Source of the DNA: Methanosphaera sp.
GTDB lineage: Archaea > Methanobacteriota > Methanobacteria > Methanobacteriales > Methanobacteriaceae
Assembly: GCA_013330915.1 (NCBI GenBank)
Contig: DUHK01000024.1
Location: 1-9,913, forward strand
DNA length: 9,913 nt
Direction: 5' to 3'
In this document: in pieces, positions 1-5,279 of the stretch
Position numbering within the stretch: the stretch's first letter is position 1
Layout of the letters: every line of letters starts with the position of its first letter
Program-made: the position numbers and the translations under genes
The notes under the pieces: model-generated
Database searches by the model: none
What the model was told of the DNA's origin: nothing
What the model saw: only the letters and a program-made list of their open reading frames with translations

Positions 1-111
1 ATCTGTTTTTTCATGATGATAACATCCACCTTCACCTACAAATTCTGTTGCTCCTTTGATAAACTCTTCAATTAATATTTCATCATAATTTGATTGTGTG
101 TTTAAATACAC
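1..111 (-). CDS. N-terminal part of an unrecognised protein, paralogue of the 350-949 gene
   Basis: Partial gene whose 3' end lies beyond the left window edge; 37 codons are visible if the GTG at 109-111 is the start. The family is not recognised. The visible residues align without gaps to the gene at 350-949 and its upstream extension (to 982), with about 18 of 37 identical by eye. Shared elements are LNT, NY, KGA and a GEGGC motif followed by aromatic or histidine residues and KT. The frame stays open upstream of the GTG to a TAA near 151-153 but contains no ATG. An AAAGGG stretch about 10 nt upstream of the GTG is a weak ribosome-binding site. The gene follows the small membrane protein at 157-360 by about 45 nt on the same strand, so co-transcription is likely. 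Function is unknown and the start is tentative. Confidence 0.5.
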   Translation of the reverse strand, partial: MYLNTQSNYDEILIEEFIKGATEFVGEGGCYHHEKTD

Positions 112-156
112 CGTTGTAATACCCTTTGTTAAATCGATTTCCTTTAATCTTAATAA

Positions 157-360
157 TTATTTTTTAATTTCTATATAAAAATGTCTAAAAAATAATATGA
201 AAAAGCAAATAGATAATAATATCATGATATACGAAAATTTATTTTTAATTATAGAAATTGGAAATAAAATAAACGTATCAAAACCCAATATCAATAGTGC
301 GCCCCATCCTTTAGGTCCTAAATTTTCATATTCCTCTGTTTTTTTAATTTTAATTTTCAA
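157..360 (-). CDS. Small two-helix membrane protein of unknown function
   Basis: About 67 residues with a lysine-rich N-terminus (MKIKIKKTEE), then two hydrophobic stretches at roughly residues 19-39 and 43-61, and a basic C-terminus (EIKK). This is the pattern of a small helical-hairpin membrane protein. The frame can be extended to a GTG at 376-378, but the TTG at 358-360 is preferred because a strong GGAGGG Shine-Dalgarno sequence (364-369) lies 5 nt upstream of it, inside the last codons of the preceding gene. The preceding gene stops at 350, so the two overlap by 11 nt and are probably translationally coupled. No family is recognised. A partner role for the upstream protein, such as immunity, anchoring or export, is inferred from the overlap only. 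Confidence 0.6.
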   Translation of the reverse strand: MKIKIKKTEEYENLGPKGWGALLILGFDTFILFPISIIKNKFSYIMILLSICFFILFFRHFYIEIKK

Positions 361-949
361 TATATCCCTCCAAATCACAAGAAATATTAATTCTCCACTC
401 CAATAATTTATCTTTTCTGTAAGTTTTAATTATATTCCGTGCAGAATTGAAACCATTCTGCTCAAAACTTGATTTGATAATTGTTTCTGCACAGTCTTTT
501 ATTGTTGTTTTAATTGCAAGTTTAGCAGCATTGCCAACAATTTTTAATTCAGGACCTCCCGCTGCTGCTAAAAGAACAGACGAACATCCTTCCATAAATA
601 TTTTAGGATTTTGCAAATCATCTAAAGAATTTGCACATGCTGCATTAAAACATAAAGCTTCTCCACTTATAATTAAAGCAGCACTTAATGGAGCAGAAGT
701 TCCTCCAGAAGCTAAAAATAACATGAACCCCGCACTTATAAATGTACTTCCAGCACAATCTTCAACAAAATCCATTACTTCAGAATAAGGATCATCAAAT
801 AAATAATCATAAATCTCATCCATTGGTTTAATTATCTGAGCAAATATATCCCTAATAGAATTCAATAAATTTTCGGTTTTTTTATTGTAGCAACACCCTC
901 CTTCACCTATTGTTCCATGTGCTCCCTTAAATGTTTCATCAATATCCAA
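350..949 (-). CDS. Unrecognised Cys- and Ala/Gly-rich protein, possible start-codon or frameshift anomaly
   Basis: Open frame of 199 codons from a TTG at 947-949. It has a GEGGCC motif at residues 15-20, a helical acidic segment (24-64), a long Ala/Gly/Ser-rich hydrophobic region (66-106), a second Ala/Gly-rich stretch (121-147) and a basic C-terminal part (170-190). There are eight cysteines, which is many for this size. The hydrophobic Ala/Gly core resembles membrane-inserting or pre-toxin segments in general character, but no family can be named. Homology with the paralogue at 1-111 continues in frame upstream of the TTG to about 982, through VFLNTETNYET, so the TTG is probably not the true start. 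No ATG, GTG or TTG lies between the TTG and the in-frame stop at 995-997. A GGAGG site sits at 1001-1005. The gene may be frameshifted or start unusually. It overlaps the small membrane protein gene by 11 nt. Confidence 0.55.
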   Translation of the reverse strand: MDIDETFKGAHGTIGEGGCCYNKKTENLLNSIRDIFAQIIKPMDEIYDYLFDDPYSEVMDFVEDCAGSTFISAGFMLFLASGGTSAPLSAALIISGEALCFNAACANSLDDLQNPKIFMEGCSSVLLAAAGGPELKIVGNAAKLAIKTTIKDCAETIIKSSFEQNGFNSARNIIKTYRKDKLLEWRINISCDLEGYIEN

Positions 950-953
950 AGTT

Positions 954-1007
954 TCATAGTTTGTTTCCGTGTTTAGGAATACCTTTACTATTCTTTAATT
1001 CCTCCAT
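954..1007 (-). other. 17-codon ATG frame, probable original N-terminus or leader of the 350-949 gene
   Basis: This frame reads MEELKNSKGI and seven further residues before TGA at 954-956. Its first codons resemble the region upstream of the paralogue at 1-111: both have a Leu-Lys pair followed shortly by KGI. The downstream homologous segment (VFLNTETNYE) lies in the next frame. Compared with the paralogue, about 11 bases appear to be missing after the KGI codons, enough to cause the frame change. It is more likely the severed start of the 350-949 gene than an independent peptide. Confidence 0.35.
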
Positions 1008-1141
1008 ACTTTAATTATTAAAAAAATGCGTTATCGTTTTAAAAATTACTTAAAATAATGCTTTGTTGATTATTATTATTAAGTATATGGGTTATATTCT
1101 GGAAATAATTTTTATACATTGCCAAACAATAAAAATAGTTT

Positions 1142-1167
1142 TTAAGAATAATTTTTCTAATTCTTAA
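1142..1167. repeat. Perfect 8-bp inverted repeat with 10-nt loop
   Basis: TTAAGAAT (1142-1149) and ATTCTTAA (1160-1167) are exact reverse complements. The repeat lies between the rnp2 terminator region and the promoter region of the left accessory genes. It could be an operator or simply a chance product of AT-rich sequence; the stem contains one G-C pair per arm. Confidence 0.4.
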
Positions 1168-1256
1168 TTTAGTATTATATATTATTGGATTTTTAATCGA
1201 AAATAACTATAATAAATGAGGAATAATGTTTATTTAGTTAGAAAATAAAAATATTG

Positions 1257-1280
1257 ATAAAAAAATGATTATAAAAACAT
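1257..1280 (-). terminator. Probable oligo-T terminator of the eL15-rnp2 operon
   Basis: On the minus strand, runs of five and seven T (complements of 1273-1277 and 1259-1265) lie about 60-75 nt after the rnp2 stop. Archaeal RNA polymerase commonly terminates at such T tracts without a hairpin. The assignment is from position and composition only. Confidence 0.4.
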
Positions 1281-1334
1281 AGGGATATATATTATTGATT
1301 AAGCACGGTTTTCTACAGAACAAAATGTTAATTT

Positions 1335-1697
1335 TTAGATGATGTTGTATTTTTTGTTTAATGATTTGATTGTACCTGATGTACCAACTGTATGTACAAC
1401 CAACCTGTTTTTCTTGAATTTGTAAATGGTGTTTAAGGCGGTAATCAATTCTGTTTCATATCCTCTTTGGCATTTAACTATTACATTATACTGGAATCTT
1501 TCATTATTTTCCACTTCCTTGGAATCCAGGATCCACAGGTTAATCTTGCTGGATTCTATTTCTCCATATAGGTTAATGATACTGTTCCATAACAGGCTGA
1601 ATATGTCCTCTCTTTTAATGGGGGCACTGCTGTATATTTTCAGTCCTACATATCTCTTTTTTTCCCGTAATGTGGGAGGCAATATTTTTAATTTCAT
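1335..1697 (-). CDS. rnp2: Ribonuclease P protein component 2 (Pop5 homologue)
   Basis: Protein subunit of archaeal RNase P, which with the catalytic RNA removes 5' leaders from pre-tRNA; it pairs with Rnp3 as in the eukaryotic Pop5-Rpp30 pair. The 120-residue product begins with the family signature MKLKILPPTLREKKRYVGLKI and follows the Pop5 layout with the internal segment LLWNSIINLYGEIESS and a C-terminal VVHTVGTSGTIKSL segment. The ATG at 1695-1697 is chosen over a TTG at 1716-1718, which would add seven residues (MELSVDN), because Rnp2 proteins usually start at MKLK and a TTGAT stretch precedes this ATG. The rnp3 gene ends 30 nt upstream on the same strand. It is the last gene of this operon in the window. 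Confidence 0.93.
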   Translation of the reverse strand: MKLKILPPTLREKKRYVGLKIYSSAPIKREDIFSLLWNSIINLYGEIESSKINLWILDSKEVENNERFQYNVIVKCQRGYETELITALNTIYKFKKNRLVVHTVGTSGTIKSLNKKYNII

Positions 1698-1727
1698 GTT
1701 ATCAACTGATAGTTCCAAATATTTATT

Positions 1728-2432
1728 TTAGTCTTTTATAATTCTTACTCCTTGAACAATACTTTCCTTGTGGATAGTTATGTTTTCAATAATTTCTTCA
1801 GGATGTTTGCTTATGCATTTTCTAGCATAATCCATATCCATGTCGGTAAGCTGACTTAACAAAAGCATGGCTTTTGGGGATCTGACATCATAAAATGATC
1901 TGCTGCCACTGCTCAGGACGGTTCTGAAACCGTATTTTCCCTGTAACATCATCAATTGATTTAGCTGATTCAATATTTTTGCCTTAAAGTATCCTCTGTG
2001 CTGGAGGATATCTGTTAAATTTATGTTTACACTTATATTGTTTTCAACAAGCAGCTTTGAAAGAACGTGGTTGATTCCGCTGTTGCGTTTATGAAGATAA
2101 GGATGATTAATAATGTCTATCTGTGGTGTTTCACAGATTATTCTGTTGATTTTATCGTCTCCACCGTTTGCCATTATCAAATCAACTTTTTTATAAAAAC
2201 GTTGGACCTCTTTTCTAAGTAGTTGGGGATTATTCTGGTTTATAACAATTCCATGGTACAAATCCAGTTTTGTAGATTCATTCAATTGTTTGAATGATTC
2301 CTCGATATTCTCTTTTTCATCGGAATATCTTTGTGAATTATAAAAAATACATGCACCCTTAAAATTAAACTTTTCCAGGGTTTCAATAACTTCTTCTTTT
2401 GGTGCAATATTAAAGTCATAAAAAATAGTCAT
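1728..2432 (-). CDS. rnp3: Ribonuclease P protein component 3 (Rpp30 homologue)
   Basis: RNase P protein subunit with the p30-type TIM-barrel fold, forming a heterotetramer with Rnp2 that supports cleavage by the RNase P RNA. The 234 residues match the family in length and order: N-terminal FYDFNIAP strand, central VDLIMANGGDDKINR and IDIINHPYLHKRNSGINHVLSK segments, and the C-terminal LSSGSRSFYDVRSPKAMLLL signature. The ATG at 2430-2432 is preceded by a weak AGGAC element about 10 nt upstream. It lies 38 nt after the COG1325 gene and 30 nt before rnp2, so all are probably one transcript. Annotation is secure from sequence motifs and gene order. Confidence 0.94.
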   Translation of the reverse strand: MTIFYDFNIAPKEEVIETLEKFNFKGACIFYNSQRYSDEKENIEESFKQLNESTKLDLYHGIVINQNNPQLLRKEVQRFYKKVDLIMANGGDDKINRIICETPQIDIINHPYLHKRNSGINHVLSKLLVENNISVNINLTDILQHRGYFKAKILNQLNQLMMLQGKYGFRTVLSSGSRSFYDVRSPKAMLLLSQLTDMDMDYARKCISKHPEEIIENITIHKESIVQGVRIIKD

Positions 2433-2470
2433 ATAATTAGTCCTAATGTAGTTTATAAAAAAAATTATAG

Positions 2471-2899
2471 TTATAGGAAGTCAAAGAGTTTTTTGGCAAC
2501 TTCCGTTGCATTTTCTTTACTTACAGGATAACTAGCGATTTTGATTCTCACATGTATAGCATTGCCGGAACGAGTTAATTTAAGGATTTGCTCGTAAGCC
2601 AATTGTTTATCAAATCTAAGAAATAGATTTCCCTTTTCATCCATTCTACGATTCAATTCTTCCTTAATTGTAGTCTTATCTTCCTCGGATAAGTTATCGT
2701 TTAAAAATGCTATGATGTCTCTGTTAGTTCTTTTTTTGGTAATTTTATCAGTTAATACTACGATTTTATTACCAAAATGGTCTTCGCTTATACTTTTTTC
2801 TGGTAAAGAGTTTGAAAAGAGATAACCTATAGCGGTCATCACCTTTTCCTCGTCTTCGGTACCATAAACAAAAGTTCGATAGGAAATGTTATGAATCAT
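2471..2899 (-). CDS. COG1325-type RNA-binding protein, exosome-associated
   Basis: The 142-residue protein belongs by appearance and location to the archaeal RNA_binding/COG1325 family (predicted exosome-associated protein). Features are the N-terminal ISYRTFVYGTEDEEKVMTAI segment, the central FGNKIVVLTDKITKKRTNRDI strand-helix unit, the FLRFDKQLAYEQ segment, and a C-terminal IHVRIKIASYPV strand. The biochemical role in the family is not firmly established. The ATG follows the eL15 stop codon with no gap (TAG at 2900-2902, ATG at 2897-2899), and GGTTAG just upstream may serve as ribosome-binding site, so translation is probably coupled to eL15. The order eL15-COG1325-rnp3-rnp2 is the conserved archaeal arrangement and supports the call. 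Confidence 0.85.
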   Translation of the reverse strand: MIHNISYRTFVYGTEDEEKVMTAIGYLFSNSLPEKSISEDHFGNKIVVLTDKITKKRTNRDIIAFLNDNLSEEDKTTIKEELNRRMDEKGNLFLRFDKQLAYEQILKLTRSGNAIHVRIKIASYPVSKENATEVAKKLFDFL

Positions 2900-3445
2900 C
2901 TATCTAACCTTTTCAGCACCTTTACCTTTATGACGTAATCCTCTTCCTTTTTTACCAGCACTGGTTAATCCACGGAATGCACGTCTTGTATGTTTTTTAC
3001 TGCATATCCAGTTGATTTTGTTATCGTGTTGGATTTCAGGGCGTTGTGGATCAACTAAGATTACTTCATAGTATTTTGCTTTACCATCTTCCCAAACCCA
3101 GTATGAATTGAGTACTTCTAAGTTAGGATATTTACGTGCAACACGTTCTTCAGCCATTCTTTGAATGGATTTTGCACCTGAAATTTTGTTAACACCCATT
3201 CTTTTAGGATCTCTACCGTTAACAAATCTTGATTTTCTTCTTGATCCTCTTCTTACTCTAATTCTTGCAACAACATATCCTGTTTTTGCTTTGTAACCTA
3301 ATTTTCGAGCTTTATCAATCCTTGTTGGTTTATCGATTCTGATAATAACAGGTTGTCTTCTCCATTTAGGTAATCTTTCTCTCATTAATTCTTTTACGTA
3401 TGAATTACTTGGGTTTTTCCATGCTTCTTGCATATGTTTATACAT
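2900..3445 (-). CDS. rpl15e: Large ribosomal subunit protein eL15 (L15e)
   Basis: Structural protein of the archaeal 50S subunit that binds 23S rRNA. The 181 residues are highly basic and carry the family hallmarks in order: MYKHMQEAWKNP at the N-terminus, LPKWRRQPVIIRIDKPTRID, KARKLGYKAKTGYVVARIRV, RRGSRRKSRFVNGRDPKRMG, and the C-terminal INWICSKKHTRRAFRGLTSA followed by a Lys/Arg/Gly tail. Length is near the archaeal norm of about 190. The ATG is preceded by AGGTG at 5 nt, an excellent archaeal Shine-Dalgarno site. It is the first gene of the RNase P operon and is divergent from tfs. The upstream leader contains several inverted repeats that might serve autoregulation, which is inference. 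Confidence 0.97.
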   Translation of the reverse strand: MYKHMQEAWKNPSNSYVKELMRERLPKWRRQPVIIRIDKPTRIDKARKLGYKAKTGYVVARIRVRRGSRRKSRFVNGRDPKRMGVNKISGAKSIQRMAEERVARKYPNLEVLNSYWVWEDGKAKYYEVILVDPQRPEIQHDNKINWICSKKHTRRAFRGLTSAGKKGRGLRHKGKGAEKVR

Positions 3446-3499
3446 ATATACACCTCATTGTTCAGCCTTTAGGCCACATCCAATTTATTTTATTGTGTA

Positions 3500-3520
3500 T
3501 TAAGGGATCATGTCCCTTAA
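3500..3520. repeat. Inverted repeat TTAAGGGA/TCCCTTAA in the eL15 upstream region
   Basis: Perfect 8-bp arms (3500-3507 and 3513-3520) around a 5-nt loop, 55 nt upstream of the eL15 start. The three G-C pairs in each arm make chance less likely in this AT-rich spacer. It could form a hairpin in the eL15 leader RNA or be a protein-binding palindrome. Confidence 0.6.
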
Positions 3521-3523
3521 ATT

Positions 3524-3559
3524 AAAACTAATGTTATTTAATTTTTTAAAATTAGTTTT
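3524..3559. repeat. 9-bp inverted repeat AAAACTAAT/ATTAGTTTT
   Basis: Arms 3524-3532 and 3551-3559 are exact reverse complements around an 18-nt AT-only interior with further self-complementarity (TTTAA/TTAAA). It lies immediately upstream of the 3500-3520 repeat with respect to eL15 transcription. Confidence 0.5.
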
Positions 3560-3578
3560 TTGTTTTATTACAGTCATT

Positions 3579-3604
3579 AAATTGGGAAGATGATTCCCTA
3601 ATTT
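3579..3604. repeat. Second GGGA-type hairpin upstream of eL15
   Basis: GGGAA (3584-3588) and TTCCC (3594-3598) enclose a 5-nt loop. After a single bulged base the stem continues with AAATT/AATTT. The GGGA core, stem size and 5-nt loop resemble the 3500-3520 repeat about 80 nt away, so the two may be related elements. Confidence 0.5.
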
Positions 3605-3651
3605 TCATATAATAGATATCAGATTATTTATGAAATATCATTATATAATCT
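3604..3651 (-). promoter_or_regulatory. Candidate box A region for the eL15 operon
   Basis: TATATAAT-like stretches at 3605-3613 and 3641-3651 read as box A elements in the minus direction. Either would give an mRNA leader of roughly 130-170 nt containing the inverted repeats. An AGATTAT/ATAATCT inverted repeat (3621-3627, 3645-3651) spans the same interval. The exact promoter cannot be fixed by eye. Confidence 0.35.
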
Positions 3652-3679
3652 ATATACTATTGAATATTTGTTTATGTTA

Positions 3680-3689
3680 GTATATAATG
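3680..3689 (+). promoter_or_regulatory. Candidate box A of tfs
   Basis: GTATATAATG lies about 62-71 nt upstream of the tfs ATG. Transcription would start near 3710 and leave a leader of about 40 nt that contains the GAAGGGTTGAT ribosome-binding region. The call rests on sequence match and spacing. Confidence 0.45.
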
Positions 3690-3750
3690 TTGTTGTTTAT
3701 TAAAGATGAAAAATAAATATTATCTTGAATCTTTTAGAAGGGTTGATTAA

Positions 3751-4062
3751 ATGGAATTTTGTCCAAAATGTGGAAAGGTTTTAATGCCAAAGCATAATAT
3801 TCTCCATTGTTATGCCTGTGGTTTTGAAAAAGTTATTTCCGAAGAAAGTAAAAAGGATTACGTTATAAAAGAGGATGTTTCCAATAAGCAAAATATCATA
3901 GTCACTGGTGATAATGTTAACACCATGCCCACAACCAAGGGGTTATGCTATAGGTGTCATAATCGAGAACTTGAATGGTGGATGGTTCAGACACGTAAAT
4001 CTGATGAGGCCACAACAATATTTTACCGATGTACAAAATGCGGTAACACATGGAGACGTTAA
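3751..4062 (+). CDS. tfs: Transcription factor S (archaeal TFIIS-like cleavage factor)
   Basis: TFS binds archaeal RNA polymerase and stimulates RNA cleavage in backtracked complexes. The 103 residues show both expected zinc ribbons: an N-terminal Rpb9-like ribbon with Cys4, Cys7, Cys20 and Cys23, and a C-terminal TFIIS ribbon with Cys66, Cys69, Cys94 and Cys97. The catalytic Asp85-Glu86 pair lies within QTRKSDEATTIFYRC, and the protein ends in GNTWRR. The length is typical (about 105). The central linker (about 30-60) is poorly conserved and hydrophilic. The ATG follows a GAAGGGTTGAT stretch. The gene is divergent from eL15, with 305 bases between starts, and convergent with the orphan at 4086-4433, leaving only 23 nt between stops. 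All catalytic residues are intact. Confidence 0.96.
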   Translation: MEFCPKCGKVLMPKHNILHCYACGFEKVISEESKKDYVIKEDVSNKQNIIVTGDNVNTMPTTKGLCYRCHNRELEWWMVQTRKSDEATTIFYRCTKCGNTWRR

Positions 4063-4070
4063 ATAATAAT

Positions 4071-4078
4071 AAAAAAAA
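4071..4078 (-). terminator. Oligo-T terminator of the 115-aa orphan
   Basis: Eight consecutive T on the minus strand begin 7 nt after the stop codon of the minus-strand gene. No comparable T tract follows tfs on the plus strand before it enters the convergent gene; the nearest T-rich stretch for tfs is about 4142-4160, inside that gene. Confidence 0.5.
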
Positions 4079-4085
4079 GTAAGGA

Positions 4086-4433
4086 TTATTTTGAAAAACT
4101 TAAAGAGTACTTGTTGAAGGAATTCAGTACACTGTCCGAAGTTTTTCTTTGAATTTTTTCCAAGTTAGCTTGTTGTTTTTGAATTGTCTCTGTTATTCCC
4201 AATAATTCTTCGACTTTTTCAACATCTTCACTTTTACACATCCATCCGGTTGTGTTTCCTGCAACATTATCCAAGTTTTCAAATTTTTCAGGTGTATAAT
4301 ATTTGAAGTAGGTTTTAATTTTAGATTTTTGTTGTTCGTTGAGTGTCTGAGTTACTTGGTAATATTTGGTTGAGGTATTGCAGTCTAATGTTGAAAGTCT
4401 AAGTTTAAGCTCTTGTTCGTTATTATTCATCAT
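4086..4433 (-). CDS. Hypothetical 115-aa protein with C-terminal coiled-coil tendency
   Basis: Not recognised. The product is hydrophilic, with no signal peptide or membrane segment. The N-terminal half contains a polar and aromatic stretch (TKYYQVTQT, KTYFKYYTPEKFENLD), then NTTGWMCKSEDVEKVEELLG, and a Gln/Lys/Glu-rich helix around residues 71-98 (TETIQKQQANLEKIQRKTSDS) that could form a coiled coil. Two adjacent ATGs (4431-4433 and 4428-4430) are possible starts. A palindromic TATA region about 25-35 nt upstream suggests a very short leader or leaderless mRNA. It stands alone on the minus strand between tfs and the ribC terminator. Coding status is supported by length, its own promoter-like element and T-tract terminator. 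Confidence 0.65.
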   Translation of the reverse strand: MMNNNEQELKLRLSTLDCNTSTKYYQVTQTLNEQQKSKIKTYFKYYTPEKFENLDNVAGNTTGWMCKSEDVEKVEELLGITETIQKQQANLEKIQRKTSDSVLNSFNKYSLSFSK

Positions 4434-4452
4434 ACCATATGTTCTTATATCC

Positions 4453-4470
4453 TTACTATATAGTATACTT
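4453..4470 (-). promoter_or_regulatory. Palindromic box A candidate for the 115-aa orphan
   Basis: The stretch holds overlapping palindromes ACTATATAGT and AGTATACT. Placed about 25-35 nt before the ATG, it fits the usual box A to transcription-start distance for a leaderless or nearly leaderless transcript. Confidence 0.45.
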
Positions 4471-4700
4471 TTTGGTATTTATTTTGTCTATTTTTTAAAC
4501 ATTGTTTATCTATTGCAATATTTTACATAAAATGTTATAATTGATGTTTTTATTAAAATTGTCAATTAATTATAGGCATTTTTAATGTACTTTGAATTAT
4601 TTTTATTTTGAAATGTCACTTTTTTGTTCTCAATTTTATGCTCTCATTTTTTCAAAATAATAGTAAATATTTTTTTATAATTTTTAAATAATTTTTTAAA

Positions 4701-4722
4701 TCTCTATTGGGAAAAATAGAGA
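4701..4722. repeat. Perfect 8-bp inverted repeat with GGGAAA loop
   Basis: TCTCTATT (4701-4708) and AATAGAGA (4715-4722) are exact complements around a hexanucleotide loop. The repeat lies about 75 nt downstream of ribC and beyond its T tract, with long T/A runs on both sides. It is either a 3' hairpin of read-through ribC mRNA or a protein site. Confidence 0.55.
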
Positions 4723-4752
4723 ATTTGTATTAAAAATAATATTTTAAGTAAT

Positions 4753-4758
4753 AAAAAA
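4753..4758 (-). terminator. Oligo-T terminator downstream of ribC
   Basis: Six T on the minus strand, preceded by ACCC, lie 37 nt beyond the ribC stop. This is a plausible end of the mch-ribC transcript. Confidence 0.4.
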
Positions 4759-4794
4759 GGGTTTGGAGGTTAAGGATAAATAGTTGTTAATTAA

Positions 4795-5259
4795 TCATAA
4801 AGGACCTTTATTTTCTCTGCCTTCACGAACACCAGTACCTGCTTCTTTTTTCATTTGTTCCGGTTTAAATAACATTTTGACGAGATTATCGGCGTGTTGT
4901 GTGGCTCTGTTGTATGCCAATTGTTTTAGATCGTTTTCATCATATCCTTCATCTTCATGTACGAAGACTTCTAAAATATGTGTATTGGTCATTAACTGGG
5001 CTTGAATTAGTCCGGTACTTGCTTCATGAGCGCAAAGCTTATCTATTTTTTCTCCACCAGGCATACCAAATGCCATTACGATATCGCAATTTTCTTCTTC
5101 AATCAGTTTTTTTGCTGCTACAGGTAAATCCTTTACTCCTGGAACGTAGGATTCAATGAATTTAACTCCTGTAACCTGTTTTTTAATCTGTTTTACGGCA
5201 GCACTGGCCATGTCGAATCTGGCAAATGTGGTGCTGCAAATTCCTATTCTTTTTGTCAT
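4795..5259 (-). CDS. ribC: Archaeal riboflavin synthase
   Basis: Catalyses dismutation of two 6,7-dimethyl-8-ribityllumazine molecules to riboflavin and a pyrimidine product. The archaeal enzyme is related to lumazine synthase rather than to bacterial RibE. The 154-residue protein shows the family pattern: N-terminal RIGICSTTFARFDMA, ESYVPGVKDLPVAAKKL, a central CDIVMAFGMPGGEKIDKLC, HEASTGLIQAQLMTNTHILE, and VFVHEDE near residue 100. The charged tail after residue 135 is variable. It starts 20 nt after the mch stop on the same strand, so the two are likely co-transcribed. The ATG follows a weak GAGTTG element. Riboflavin feeds flavin enzymes and, indirectly through its precursor pathway, F420 supply; that link to mch is inference. 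Confidence 0.93.
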   Translation of the reverse strand: MTKRIGICSTTFARFDMASAAVKQIKKQVTGVKFIESYVPGVKDLPVAAKKLIEEENCDIVMAFGMPGGEKIDKLCAHEASTGLIQAQLMTNTHILEVFVHEDEGYDENDLKQLAYNRATQHADNLVKMLFKPEQMKKEAGTGVREGRENKGPL

Positions 5260-5279
5260 TAATTAACAACTCTTAATAT

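Larger units (their letters stand above)
950..1334. other. AT-rich intergenic region between accessory block and RNase P operon
   Basis: About 385 bases without a convincing gene beyond the upstream extension of the 350-949 frame. It holds the GGAGG site and a 17-codon ATG reading frame (954-1007), AT-rich stretches usable as box A for the minus-strand gene (for example the minus-strand reading GTATAAAAATT near 1112-1123), an inverted repeat at 1142-1167, and oligo-T tracts downstream of rnp2. Confidence 0.6.
4434..4794. other. AT-rich intergenic region with no gene
   Basis: About 360 bases between the orphan's start and the ribC stop. It contains the orphan's promoter region, a clear inverted repeat at 4701-4722 and the ribC terminator T tract near 4753-4758. 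No coding frame is convincing. Confidence 0.6.

Noticed and set aside
447..788. Plus-strand 113-codon open frame opposite the Ala/Gly-rich protein
   Set aside because: It is the antisense of the 350-949 gene, has no ribosome-binding site, and its composition is explained by the opposite strand's coding.
350..982. Lipoprotein or classic double-glycine bacteriocin leader at the GEGGC motif
   Set aside because: There is no hydrophobic signal segment before the Cys, and the residue at -4 from the cleavage point is Gly rather than hydrophobic, so neither motif is satisfied.
1..1334. Prophage or insertion sequence in the accessory block
   Set aside because: No transposase, integrase, terminal inverted repeats or target duplications are visible; the repeats seen are short and AT-rich.
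1698..1718. TTG start extending Rnp2 by seven residues
   Set aside because: Rnp2 homologues begin at MKLK, the TTG lacks a ribosome-binding site, and the ATG at 1695-1697 fits the family start.
4434..4794. FMN riboswitch or other riboswitch near ribC
   Set aside because: The spacer lies downstream of ribC, not upstream, and shows none of the conserved multi-stem bases of known flavin riboswitches.
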